A stretch of 64,000 bases of DNA from Struthio camelus (GCF_040807025.1 NC_090956.1:4142517-4206516), one strand, 5' to 3'; positions 36,140 through 47,300 are shown, counted from the first letter of the stretch. Notes: generated by a model not told the origin, from the sequence alone. Made by a program: numbers and translations.

Positions 36140-38100
36140 TCCTTTCACCCGGCGGGGCGGCGCGGGCTGCAACGCGCAGGGTTTGCACCCCAGGTGGAGG
36201 GCTGCAGCCGCCCCCGGCTCCCTAGGGCCACCAGAGCAAAGGCATCGCCCCGCCGGGAGCCCCGACGCTCGGGGCCGGTGCCCGCGGGCCGGCGAGACCC
36301 CGCGCGGGCACACGGGCACCTTTCACCCCCCCGCCCCGCTTGCAAAACCGAAACTCCCGGTGGGACGGGACCCGGCCTCAAGCTGCCCGAGCCGCACGGC
36401 CGCGGTGCACCCCAGAGGAGGGATTAGCGACGGAGGGAGCGGGGCTGCGCGGCCGGGACCCGTTTCCTTCTGCCAGACCCCGCTGGAGCCCGTTTCGCCT
36501 AATCCCGGCCATCGCTCGGGCTGGGAGAGGATGGGCACAGCGGCGCCCGCCCCGGGGCGCCCGAATCGCTCCCGCCGCCGCCTCCCGCGCGGGACCCTGC
36601 TGCCAGGAGCGTCCGGGCGGCCCTTCGCCGGCTTGGGCGCGGGAAAACCCCGTGGCCGGGGTCCCGCGCGCTGCCGCCCGGCGAGGAAATAAGAGACGGG
36701 CGCGATCGCTGCTCGTTTGTTCGTTTTGGCTTCGTCAAAGGCTGCATTAACCATCTCTCGGCCTCCCGCCGCGGCGCCGCTCCTTCCGCGGCTTTTCTCG
36801 CCTTTTCCTCCACCCCGACACCCCGCAGGCTGCTGCCGCGACGGCCCCTTCCCCGGGCAAGGAGCCTTTGCTCCTCGGGGGCGGCAGGACGTCGCGGGGC
36901 TTCGGCCGCTGTTTCCTGACCGGCTCTTCCCCCCGCGACGGCCCTCTCCTGCCTCCCGCCACCCTCTTGGTTTTGCTGCAGAAAGACCATCGCGCGCCAC
37001 GTCGCCCCGGCAAGGGCAGCGCCGCGGCCGACCCGGCGGAGCCGGGCGTCTCCCACGCCGGCGGCTGCGGGCTGAGACCTGGCGCCGCTCGGTGCCCCGG
37101 TGGCAGCGCCTGGCGGGAAGCGGCTGCTGCCGGGGTTCGCTCCGGCCTCGCCGAAAAAAAAAATCCAGCCGAAGGGGACGAGCCTCTCGGCGGACCCGTC
37201 GGGCGGCATTCGGGCGGCGGCGGGTGGGGGGGGACCGGCGGGAGCCGGGGGGGCGGCCGCCCGCCCCGGGCCCCTCCGCCTGCCGGACACGGGGACCGGC
37301 CTGGGCGGAGGAGACGCCAGGCCGGAGGGACTCAACAAGGAGTTAGACGTCGAGCGGCCGGAGTGGGAGCACGCGGGCAAGGGGGGGGCTGGAGAGACCC
37401 CCCGCTCGCAGCCCCGCGCCCCCCGCCGCCCCGCGGCGCGGCGGCGGCTCGCGGGAAGCTGCAGCCTACCAGCTCTCGGCGGCCCAGAGCCAGTCCGGAG
37501 CCGTTTCCTTAAACTAGGGCAATTAAAGCGACGGGGAAACGGACAGCATTCGCCAGGGAGCCGCGATGGCGGCAGCGCAACGAGCTGCGGTGACTCAGCC
37601 GCGCAAACCGGAGCCCAAACGCCAGGTAAACAGGCTGCAAAGCAGGTGGTGTCGGACACCGGCGCCGGCTCCCCGGCCCCGAGGCGGGGAAACGCCGCGC
37701 CGCCGCCTGGCCGTCCTTACGGTGCAGCCCGACGGGTGCCCGGAGTCATCGTTTAACGGCCGGGACGCGCTGGGATCCCCGCGGCGCGCTGGAGCCGGGC
37801 GACAGCGGCCAAACGCAGCTCGGCCGGCGGTGGGCTGGATGCGGCCGGCGCTGCCCCTGGCGCCAGCCCGCCCGGCGGTTTGACCCCTCCGGCCAGCTGC
37901 GCCGCGGCCCCGAGCCCCCGAACACGTGGCGCTGCCGGGCAGCACAGCTGGGTGCCACAGCTGGGCCACAGCTGGCAGGGGAGCGGCCGCCCGGGGGTGC
38001 TCCGGTGCCCGCTCCGGCTCCGGCTCGGGCCAAGCTGCGTCCTCCGCTCCGGGAATCTCCGTCTGGGTGGAAAACGGCCTCCCCGAAGGACCCCGGGGCT
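36140..38100. promoter_or_regulatory. CpG island in the MPRIP-TNFRSF13B divergent interval
   Basis: About 2 kb of dense CpG with many GCGC, CCGG and CGCG words. It contains an exon-like module on plus at 37566-37625. It could be a distal part of either neighbour's promoter or the start of an unannotated transcript. Confidence 0.6.
37566..37625 (+). CDS. Candidate first exon of an unidentified plus-strand transcript
   Basis: An ATG in the context GCCGCG-ATG-G begins twenty codons, MAAAQRAAVTQPRKPEPKRQ, ending at CAG|GTAAAC. The module lies inside a CpG island. Phase 0 does not fit the TNFRSF13B exon at 41811, which needs phase 1, so it is not simply exon 1 of that gene. The stretch also contains TGACTCAGC at 37591-37599, matching the NRF2/AP-1 antioxidant element core, so it may be regulatory instead. 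No homologue recognised. Confidence 0.25.
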
Positions 38101-38193
38101 GCCCCACACACCCCCTCCTTGCCCTGCCTGGGCCCAACCTGCCCATCCCAGGGGGAGATCAGGTGCAGCGCAGCCCTCCTCTTCCCGGTGCGG

Positions 38194-38690
38194 GCGCGCA
38201 CACGCGTGCACGCGCGTGCACACACGCACATGCATGCATACACATGCACACGCATGGACACACACACACATGCATGCACACACATGCACACATGCAAGCA
38301 CACACATGCACACGCATGCACACACACACGTGCATGCACACACATGCACACATGCAAGCACACACATGCACATGCATGCACACACACACACGTGCATGCA
38401 CACATATGCACACATGCAAGCACACACATGCACACGCATGCACACACACACGTGCATGCACACACATGCACACAGGCAAGCACACACATGCACACACATG
38501 CACACACACACACGTGCATGCACACACATGCACACGCATGCACACACACACGTGCATGCACACACATGCACACAGGCAAGCACACGCATGCACATGCATG
38601 CACACACACACACGTGCATGCACACACATGCACACTCATGCGCGCACACACATGCATGCACACACATGCACACAGGCAAGCACACACATG

Positions 38691-38721
<31 letters not shown>

Positions 38722-38770
38722 ATGCACACACACACATGCACACCCACGTGCATGCACGCACGCACACGCA
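38194..38770. repeat. Alternating purine-pyrimidine CA/TG array
   Basis: Almost 580 bases are built from CACACATGCACACATGCA-type words with ACGTGCATGC and GCAAGC variants. A GCAAG marker recurs at about 60-62 bp spacing (38294, 38354, 38416, 38476) and then about 100 bp (38576, 38676), showing higher-order duplication. Nearly every step alternates purine and pyrimidine, the classic Z-DNA-prone pattern. The long Cys/Val/His-rich open frames are artefacts. Confidence 0.95.
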
Positions 38771-41700
38771 GGCTGCAGCGCCTCTCCCGGAAGCTGGATT
38801 AAATCACATCCCACTAAGCGGCGACTCCCTCTTGTCGAAACACGCTGCGTGACTCTCAGTTCATACCCTTCTCCTAAAAGCAGCCGGCACGGGCGGCTCG
38901 GCCGCTGCCCGCTGCGAAGCGCCGCCCCGGGAGCTGCCGCATGCGTGCTCCGCTCGCTCCGCGTGCTCCCGGTTCCACGAACGAAAAACGTCACGCGGCC
39001 GCAGACGCAACGCGCTGGAGAAAGCCACCGTACCGCAGCAGCACCGTTAGCGCCATCAGGCAGCCCAGAGCCGCGCCAAAAAGCAAAGCCGACTCGCGCG
39101 ACGGGAGCCGCCATCCACGAAACCAAGCTAACGACCTTCATCATATTTTCAGCTTCTCGTTTGTGGCTGACGGCATCCCAAACAACCCAGGCCGGGATTT
39201 GGCCGGAGCCACCAGCCTCCCCGCGCGGCAGCTCCCGGCCTCAGCCCCGTCTGCACGCCGGCCGCCCGAATTTCCCCGGGGATTTTCCCCCGCTGCAGGT
39301 TTAGCAGCGGCCCGGCGCGAAACCGGTGCGCGGCCTCGTCGGCCCGCTGTGCCCCGCGGGGGTCCCGGCCGCTGCGCCCCCTCCTCCTCCTCCTCCTCCG
39401 GGAGCTCTGCGTGGCCACGAGGGGCCGGGGCGGCCGCGGGACGCCGGCCGAACTCGCACGGGGCTGGTCTCGGCGCGACGGGAGGGACGAGCCTCCCCCG
39501 AGCGCCTCTCGCTTCCCTCTCGAGGGCCCGCGAGGTGCAAACGGCGACTCTCGGGCTGCTCTTCGCAGCGGCAGGTTTCCCCTGCAAAACCCCGCGGGCA
39601 GAGCCGGGCTCTCGCGTCACCGGCCCGGTGACGCCCGGCGGCGGCCCAGCGCCGAGGCCGGTTCCCGTCGCCGGCCCTGGCGGCCAGAGCACCCTCCTCG
39701 CCTGCAACGTCCCGGCCCCTTCCCCGCGGACCGTCCCCCCTCCAGCCCCGGCCGTATCCCCCCCCGAACCCCCCGCAGCGTCCGCCAAGCCCCCCGCGCC
39801 GCCGCTCTACCGCGTTTGGTGCCGGGTGGCAGCTTTAAAACTGAACAGGAAAAAAAAAAGCCCCCAAAACGCCCCCCTTGGCCGCCGCTGCCCCAGTGAT
39901 GTTTATAGAAAGTAAAAAGCATTGCTGCTTCCTTCCCCTCTCAGCCGCTTCTGCAGAAAACGTCCCGCGAAGGCCCCGCGGCGAGTCCCGGCCGCGCGCC
40001 CGGCTCCTTCCGGCAGGAAAGGGGCAGAAACCGCCAGGAGCGAACGTGGAAAAAGCGGGGGGGGGGGACACCCCCCCCCCGGAGTGCACCGGCGGTGCTC
40101 GGGGCCGCGCGGGGCCGTTCGGGCCGGCCGGCGGCGGGAGCAGCGGCGCGGGGAGGCCGAGGGCCGGCGAGGCCCGGGGGGAGCGCGCCGCCTCGCTGAG
40201 CGCCGGACGGCCGCCCCCTTCCCGTCTGCGAGGCGACGTCGAAACACAGACGTAGGGCTACGCTCTCGGGGGGCTGCCGGCGGAGCAACGGCAACGTTTT
40301 CCTTCTCTGAAAGCCGAGCCGCCTCGTTATCGCTTCCTTCACCCCCAGCACGAGCCGCCCGGGGCCGGAGCCCGGCCGGGGTTTCTGCCGGCGCGGCCGA
40401 CACCGAGGCCTCGGGGCTGCGGCAGAGGAGCAGCGAGAGGCTGCTGCGGGCGGCACCCGGGATGGACGGCGCCGCCGGCCGCGGTGCATCCCGCTGGCGC
40501 CCGAACCCCGCTTTCCCGCCCGCCCCCTCCGCCTGCCCGGGAGCGGAGCAGGCGTTCCCACGACCCGAGGCGGCTCGGGGGGCTGCGCGGGGCGGCCCGG
40601 CCGGCGGGGCGGCCGGCTCCCGGAGCGCGGGCCGGCCCGGTGCCCGAGCACGCGGCCCGCGCCGAGGCGCTGCCTGGCGCCCGCGGACCATTTGCATGGG
40701 AGGGATGCAGGGGAAACCCCAGGAAACACATGGCCCAGGCATTAATCAAATCGACCTCTAATAATAAACCTCCCGCGTAAGGAGCGGGCGCGGGGCCGCG
40801 GCTGGCGGCCAGACGGCGGCGGCCGGGGCAGCCTCGCGGCGCCGCGGGAAGAGGCGAGCGTGAGTTTCCCGCGCGCAGGGCCGGAGAGGGGATGCGGGGC
40901 AGCGCCGGGGGCGAGGGGAGCGGGGCCGGCGGCGGCCGGCGGCTCTCCCAGGCCACGGAGGGGCTCCCGGGCCAGCGGCCGCAGGAGCGGAGCCGGGCCG
41001 AGGACGCGGCGGCTCAGCGCCGGGGGGGGGTCGGCGGGCGCCGGGAAGCCGGAGCAGAGCGCGGGGCCCAAGGCGGCGCCGCTCGCTGCGGACGGGGGGG
41101 CTGCGCAGCGCGCAGGCCTGCGCCCCGCCGTGCCCCCGGGGCCGGCTGCAGCCAGCGCGAACGGGAGCGATTATTTAATTTTCCGAAAGCGGGGCCAGTC
41201 GAGCGGCCGCAGGGCCGCGTCGTGGGGCGAGCCGAAACCGGCGCCGCAGCGCTGACGAGCTTTAAACCTTTCGGGGGCCGGCGGCGCCCGCCGGGCCAGG
41301 AAACATCTGCGGGGGCACGTGCGCGGCTCCCGGCGCCCTGCCCGCGGCGGCGAGGGGCCGAGCGGCGCGTCGGCACCGCCGGGAGGGCGACGGGCGCAAA
41401 GGCTTCAGCTGCTGGAAAAGCCCGTAGGAGCACGCGCCCCTTTATTTATTTATTCCCCCCCCCCCCCGCATTTTTTGGAGTCGCTGGCGTGGCGTTTTGC
41501 CGCGCTGGGCTGCCAGCGGCGCCGAGGGCTCCCTCCGCGCCTCCCCGGCCCCGGCGCAGCGGCCGAGCCGTCCCCCCCCCCCGCCGGCCGCTTCGCGGGA
41601 AGGCTCGGCCCCGTCGGACCCCGCTTCGGCCGCGCGAGCGGCGCACCCAAGGGAGACGCGTGGTGGGAGGGCGCGAGGTGGCCCCGAAGGAATCGGGGCG

Positions 41701-41810
41701 CTTGCGGAGCTCCAAACGGCAGGTTTTGCGCCGGGCGAGCTGCAAAGGGCCGGAGCCCGGCGGCGGGGAGCCGGGAGGTGCCCGCGCTTCCCCTCCCTCC
41801 TCTCCCGCAG

Positions 41811-41948
41811 GCGCAGCCCGGCCCGGCGCCTGGGATGCCATGAACAACTGCACGGACCAGCAGTACTGGGACGCCCTCGTCTGCCAGTGCATCCCCTGCA
41901 GCCTGGTGTGCGGGCGGCCGGCGGTGCGGCGCTGCGCCGCGCTCTGCG
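41811..41948 (+). CDS. TNFRSF13B: TNFRSF13B exon with first cysteine-rich domain
   Basis: A CTCCCGCAG acceptor ends at 41810. From 41811 the phase-1 frame reads AARPGAWDAM and then NNCTDQQYWDALVCQC, aligning with human [20 protein letters not shown]. The donor is TGCG|GTGAGT. Whether bases before the ATG at 41840 are coding depends on the unseen upstream exon. CRD1 carries six Cys and a DAL ligand-contact motif. Confidence 0.9.
41835..41843 (+). promoter_or_regulatory. Minimal uORF overlapping the TNFRSF13B ATG
   Basis: ATGCCATGA: an ATG-CCA-TGA frame whose stop overlaps the main ATG (41840-41842) by two bases (ATGA). If transcripts start in this exon, translation of TACI would rely on leaky scanning or reinitiation. 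If an upstream ATG exon is used, it is silent. Confidence 0.5.
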
Positions 41949-44103
41949 GTGAGTGGCTCCCCCCCCCACACACACCCCCCACCCCGTTTCCCCGGGGCTT
42001 GGCAAGGTTTTGCACGGCGCTGGCGTCTGGCCCTCGCGAGCGCCGCGCTCAGGGGCCGCGCTGCCCTCCCGCAGAGTCCATGGCCTGCGGCAGGAGAGCC
42101 GGCTTCTACTACGACGAGCTGCTGAAGAAATGCATCAACTGCACCAGCGTCTGCGGGCAGCACCCCAAGCAGTGCGCCCCGGCCTGCGAGGGTAAGGGCG
42201 CGGGGCAGCACCCCCGGGGGCTCGCGCGAGGGGCGGCTCGTGCCCTGATGCGCTTTGTCGCGCTGGCACCTGGGAAAGGAAGACGTCTCGGCCGGCCGGC
42301 CGTCTCCCTCCGGCTTTCTCCCAGGCGAGGGCGGCGAATTGTCCCCTCCGCTCTGGAGCCACCAGCCACCCCCTAACGCCAGGGCGAGAGCGGGGAGGGT
42401 GCGCGCGAAGGGCGGCCGAGCTCAACCCCTCTCTCCCCCGCCACCGGCCCCAGCAGCTGCCCTGGTGGCCACCACGCCGCCGCCGCCGGCCGCCCTGGGC
42501 TGCGCCTCGCCGCAGAAGCCGTGCGTGGAGCAGGACCCCTGGCTGGTCGTCTACCTGCTGCTGGGGCTCTGCCTCTGCGCCCTCGTCTGCTCCCTGTTCC
42601 TGGGCTGGAGCCACCTGCGCAGGAAGGGAGAGGTGGTCTCCTGCCAGGCCAGCGCCGGCCCCTGCCACCGCCGGGACGACTCCTCCAAAGGTGAGCGGTG
42701 CCGGTAGGTCGGGGGCACGGGACGGGGGGCGATGCTGCAGCTCGGGGAGGAGAAGCTGCAAAAAGCGGCCGTCTGCCGCAGCAGGGCGCCGCAGCCAGGA
42801 CTCCCGCGCCAAGGCCTCAACGGTGGCGCAGCATCAAAGGCCAAGTTTTAGCCCTGGAGCCAGCGCTGCTTTACCAGTCCAGGCTTTAGAGAGAAAAGAT
42901 AGGAAAAGGCGTGCAAGGTGTAAACCAACACGCAAAAGATGTTTTTACACTTCCTCCTCCACTTCTCTTTTTTAAGATGGTGGACAGCTATATTTATATA
43001 TATATTTATGTGTGTGTGCACATGCACAAACACACATGTATATTTGCATTCATTTCGGAGCTGATGATGCTAGATGTTGGAAATAAATCACTGAGAAAAG
43101 CCTGTGACCTGATGTGTCATCCTCGGAGTCATTCTTCAGCAGAACTGTAATTTCAGCCATTCTTATTGACTTTTGTCTGAGGACGCTGTGGCATTGAACG
43201 TTCATTTTTACGGGCAGCTGACAGGTTCAAAGAGGTTTACTGGATGCTTTTTAATATTCCTCACCTCACCTGACTTATCAGATCTCAGGCGACGGGGCAG
43301 AGCCCTTCGATAGCTGGCTCCCGGCCGACAGGCCGCTCTCGGGGACCCTTCAGCTGGTCCCAGACAGCCCGGCCCGTTGCCCTTGCTGGAGCTCTTGCCC
43401 GTTGCACACCGCTGCATCATTGCATTTGCATAGGCTACAAAACGAGCACTCCACAAAAAAACAATGCAGATGCAGTGTTATAAATATTACAATTGCTTTA
43501 GTACTAAACCTCATCCTTCCTGTTTCCAGCACTTTGCAACTAATTGACCCCATCCCTTTCCTCAGGCTTTGGCTTTTGTGTCGCTGGCCCCTAGACTCTC
43601 ACCTCCCCTGGTGTCAGGACGAGGTGTGAGCGGCTAAGCGGTGCTTTACTTGCACAACAGCCACATGCACGTGCGCACACACAGACACGCACACACAGGG
43701 CTGTATCAAAATAAGTCCATGCTGGCTCACGGTTCACAGGCGCTCGGGAGGAAAACAGGAAACACCTTCCCACTAAGATGGTCTGCTCCTAGAAAGCCCT
43801 TCAGCTAACCTACGTAATTTATTTGCAGATCGCCTAGTGGAAGCAGGCAGCGTTGGTGATGGATCCACTGGGAGCAGGGTACCAGAGCCGGTGGAAACCT
43901 GCGGCTTCTGCTTCCCCGAGCACGGCTCTGCTGTACAGGAGACCAAGTCGTGCCACAGCACTTCCTACCACAGAGGAGAAAGAGTCGCTGCCGCGCACAG
44001 CGGGATATGCAGCATGGGAAGCGCAGGGGCCGTTCCCGGTCCCGATGACGGCCACTTCAAAATCATCTGCTCTCCTTCGCAAGAGAAGACAGCCCTGGCC
44101 TGA
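41840..44103 (+). CDS. TNFRSF13B: TNFRSF13B (TACI), TNF receptor for BAFF and APRIL
   Basis: TACI is a type III membrane receptor on B cells that binds BAFF and APRIL and drives class switching. Four exons (41840-41948, 42075-42191, 42454-42690, 43829-44103) join in consistent phase 1 to give 245 residues from this Met; human has 293. Two cysteine-rich domains are seen, with the ligand-binding Asp-x-Leu turns in WDAL and YDEL and a conserved GQHPKQCA. A short Pro-rich stalk precedes a transmembrane helix at about residues 106-127. The tail has PEPVETCGFCFPEH, the conserved TACI motif reported to bind MyD88. There is no signal peptide, as in mammals. The Met equals the second in-frame Met of human TACI. 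The acceptor at 41810 also fits an upstream phase-1 exon, which I could not find. Confidence 0.93.
42075..42191 (+). CDS. TNFRSF13B: TNFRSF13B exon with second cysteine-rich domain
   Basis: Phase 1 at both ends (CCCGCAG acceptor, GAGG|GTAAGG donor). It encodes SMACGRRAGFYYDELLKKC, a CINC core and CGQHPKQCAPACE. This is the high-affinity BAFF/APRIL-binding CRD2 of TACI; DEL replaces the human DHL turn. An N-C-T sequon is present. Confidence 0.95.
42451..42456 (+). promoter_or_regulatory. TNFRSF13B: NAGNAG tandem splice acceptor
   Basis: CAGCAG gives two usable acceptors three bases apart. Both keep frame and differ by one Ala at the stalk start (G+CA or G+CT). Confidence 0.6.
42454..42690 (+). 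CDS. TNFRSF13B: TNFRSF13B stalk and transmembrane exon
   Basis: It encodes a short Ala/Pro-rich stalk, then DPWLVVYLLLGLCLCALVCS as the membrane helix, then a basic stop-transfer (HLRRK). The donor is AAAG|GTGAGC. The stalk is shorter than in human TACI. The acceptor is a CAGCAG tandem; see the separate entry. Confidence 0.93.
42989..43043. repeat. TA/TG microsatellite in TNFRSF13B last intron
   Basis: TATATTTATATATATATTTATG is followed by TGTGTGTGCACATGCA and ACACACATGTATAT; a short imperfect alternating repeat (the first string is 42989-43010, shown in part). Confidence 0.8.
43829..44103 (+). CDS. TNFRSF13B: TNFRSF13B terminal exon (cytoplasmic tail)
   Basis: An ATTTGCAG acceptor is followed by ninety codons and TGA at 44101-44103. 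The tail starts DRLVEAGS (human DHAMEAGS) and contains PEPVETCGFCFPEH, almost identical to human PEPVETCSFCFPEC. The distal part, ending IICSPSQEKTALA, resembles the human VCVPAQEGGPGA end. Confidence 0.95.
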
Positions 44104-44190
44104 ACGCAGCGGCGGCTCCCGCACATCATGGGAACGGAAGGAAAGCTGCTCCCTCTGCCCCCAGATACAGATGCTTTGCCCTCCATTTCC

Positions 44191-44196
44191 AATAAA
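44191..44196 (+). terminator. TNFRSF13B: TNFRSF13B proximal polyadenylation signal
   Basis: AATAAA 88 bases after the stop codon, followed by TG-rich sequence. A second AATAAA is at 44318-44323. Either would give a short 3' UTR. Confidence 0.55.
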
Positions 44197-44317
44197 TGTA
44201 ACGGTTTCTACCATGACAGGCTGGCAAGATGCCCTCTTCGCACGGTGGATCCAGGTTACGGCCAACACTATTTCTTCCACCGAGGAAATGACATTTTCAT
44301 TATTCTTACACGCTCTC

Positions 44318-44323
44318 AATAAA
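44318..44323 (+). terminator. TNFRSF13B: TNFRSF13B distal polyadenylation signal
   Basis: AATAAA 215 bases downstream of the stop codon, within CTCAATAAAATAAG. Alternative to the signal at 44191. Confidence 0.5.
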
Positions 44324-44329
44324 ATAAGT

Positions 44330-47300
44330 CCCTTTCCTTTTAGCTGCCCTGCTCTGACCTCCGTGGATTTTTCCACGTTCTCCGGTCATTGGAACTGAGT
44401 CTAATGGAGGCTTTTCATTCTGGCTCCAACATCAGCGTCCCTTGGCCTCTGCGAATGGTTTTGATGCACAGCCAGGAACAGACGATGATGACAACGGCCC
44501 CCCGTGCCAAAGAACAGCTTCCGTTTTTAAAAGTTTGTTGGTTTTTGTTTTTTTTTTTAAAAAAACCCTCTACCTTGTGCCACAAGTAGTTTACAAGCAG
44601 TAACGAGAGCGCTGCACGCATCAAAGAGAAAATGGGCTAAGCTGTGGTGTCAGCCCAAGTCTAGCGCAGTAGTAAATCCCTCATGCACAGAGCTTAAATA
44701 TAACGAACAACTTGACATTTTAATCAGTCATTGCTTGAATATTGTCTGGGTGCCTGCCTCTTCCACCAAATTGATTTCCTAAGGACCACAAGGAGTTTTT
44801 GAAAGAGTTATTTCAAAATATATTTTAAAGCATCTCGGCCCTTTCAGACAGGAGATGACATCTGGCCTTCTCCAGCCTCCTGTGGCTGAGGTATGGACTC
44901 AGATCCAAGAAGTTATGCTTGGAAGTTTTCATTGAATGCTGTTGGCCTTGAGGGCTTGGTAAAGCTAACAGGCCTTGGAGAAGACATGCGGCCACGCTGA
45001 CAAGCCCAGCATATTTTTCAACTTTTGCTAAAGTTTCTTTACAGGAGAGAATATTTATTAAGGCTCAATGCGCTTCTGAGGTGAGGAAAAGCCACATGAA
45101 CTGGCCAGGGCTTTGCACACTGCCAGCACGTGACGCTGCGCCAGCAGCAGCTGGGAGAGACACTGAAGTTCACATTGAACCCCCAGGCTGGAAAAAATTA
45201 AATACAAAACTGTGTATTTCACGAACGCTGTCTAAAACCGAAGCGTTAGATGCCTGCTAAGAACCTGTGCTTTTTTGCATAGGCCAAACGGAATTGGTTT
45301 TAGATGTGAAAAGACATCCATGGCCGAAAACTTGACTCAGTGGTTTTACATACTTCTGGTTTTGGTTACCTGAAATAGCTGGTAAAAATGATGAGTCTTC
45401 CAAAGATGCAGCTGCTTCAAGGAAAGATTTTTCTCTGACCTAGATTTGAAAGTTACTATGGAAAAACGTAGGTTTTGACACACAACTCAAAGTTCTCATT
45501 TTCACTAAAGGAGAGTATTAAGCTGTAGTAATTCTTTGCTTGGTGAGAAATCATTCATGATAGTAAACCATCATCAGTTTTCTCAAACTAGAGTTTAAAA
45601 CTTGGTAGAATAAATACAAGAAAGTTAATATATGCACAAATTAGGAGGGCTGGTAAATCTGACTTTCCAGGGGAAAGTAGACAGCTAGAGAAAGCAAAAG
45701 CGAGTAGTTATAATAAACTTTGCATCTTACGCACTATATATTTCTTCACACTCACTTGAACGTTTTCTGCGTAGCATCTCTGAGGTGACTATCACCAAAG
45801 ATAGTGCCGCGTTCACAGCGATCTCTGCTCACAAAGCAGAAAAAAGCTGGAACCCAACGAAACCGCTTAGGACTAGAAAGTTCAAGAGCTATTTAAAGAC
45901 ACGGACTAACAACGTACGCGTTGGCCAGACTGTCGTTAAGTGGTCCAAATCCTCACTGTCCCGAATCGCTTCATGAGTCAACATGGCAATTTTCTGTCTC
46001 ATTATTCTTGCGTATTGTATTTCATTTCTTCAGGCTGCTTAGCAAAGTCCTTATAATATAGCAAGTAACCACAGGGATAACTTTCGTATTGCACTGCATT
46101 TACCTTCGCGGGGCGGGGGATAAGCCTTTTCAAACCTGAAATCTCATTTTACTCAGATAATTCTCCCAAATGCGATGAGTGAGCCTTGAAAGCCTGCCAT
46201 CCGCAGCACAAAATCTCCTTACAGTATCATTGCGAAACAACATCCAGCCCCTGGCCACGAACAAGCAGCTGGCAGGGTACAGTGACACATGCTGGAGGCA
46301 ACACCAGCATGCAAACACTGAAGCTGAGAGCACATCGCTGCCGCATTAAGCCTTTCCTTCCATCCCGCGCTCTTCACGTTCTGAATTTTATTTAGTACGG
46401 GAACAGTTTCACATGCAGACTCCTTCGCGCATGTAGAAAGGTATTTTGCACCTCGCTGCGGAGGAGCGGCGAGCAACTGCACGTGCTGGAGGTGGTGAAA
46501 GCATCTCGGCCACCACCAAGCCATCCCATCTAGGGGTCCAAGAGGTTTCAAAGCGAGCGACTGCAGTCGAACAGGGAGGGCTTCCCAGCAGCTAACTGAG
46601 CAGGGGACTGAAGGGTTTGCTCAGAGCAGTCAGTCATTCCAAGCCAGGAAGGGAGTGACCACAGAGTCATTCCTACCATTTCTAAGCCATAAAACATTCA
46701 TGAGGCAAGATGAAACTGCTTTTTGATAGTGCCTGTTTATAGTACCAAGCTTTGGCTAGCAGCGCTGGGAAAGCAGACCTTTAAACACCCTGTTTAGGAG
46801 CCTTTCAGAGGTTGCCAGGTATCACTTGCAGGGACAGGCTGGCTCTTCTTTATGCAGAGATGACCTGTCCGCTGACACAAGGCTCTCGATAACACCCCTG
46901 CAGCACGAAGCCCTCCTGTTGAGCGCTGCAACATTACCTGGGCACGGGGCGGTCCACAGCTTTTCGGCCAGAGTCGTGAGAACCGTGCCACAGAGAGCAC
47001 GGCAACGGGAAACGCTCATCGCGGTACTCATCCGCTGACCGCTGCGTCACTACCACGCTTCGCTTTAAGCTTAAAAAGCGATGACCCCACTCGGATCCTG
47101 GCAGTCCGCCCGGGGTAGGAAGCAGCTGCTTTGGGACGATTGGTTAAGCTGACAGCAGTCCCAGGTTAGCTCGGATGCTCTGGCGTCTCCAGTTCAGCCT
47201 CTCGCCAGTCACAGGTAAGCAGCTCTAGCAACCGTGGGAAACGCCTCGGCACCGGCTGCTCGTAGTACAGAGAGAGCCAGAACCTCATTCAGAGCAGGTG

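Larger units (their letters stand above)
38870..42720. promoter_or_regulatory. CpG island spanning the TNFRSF13B 5' region
   Basis: CpG-dense DNA covers roughly 3.8 kb, including TNFRSF13B coding exons up to the transmembrane exon. AT-rich TATA-like stretches occur at 41165-41180 (ATTATTTAATTTT) and 41440-41457 (TTTATTTATTTATT). Either could position the TNFRSF13B start site, which I cannot fix. Confidence 0.6.

Noticed and set aside
37566-37625. This module as TNFRSF13B exon 1
   Set aside because: Its donor leaves phase 0, whereas the exon at 41811 needs phase 1; direct joining gives a stop after about ten codons.
37753-39144. Minus-strand 463-codon Cys/Val-rich frame over the CA/TG array
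   Set aside because: Alternating CA/TG DNA lacks stop codons in these frames; composition is purely repeat-driven.
40892-42376. A 494-codon continuous frame including TACI CRD1
   Set aside because: It runs through the splice acceptor at 41810, the donor at 41949 and intron sequence. The true gene is spliced, and openness upstream reflects CpG-island GC content.
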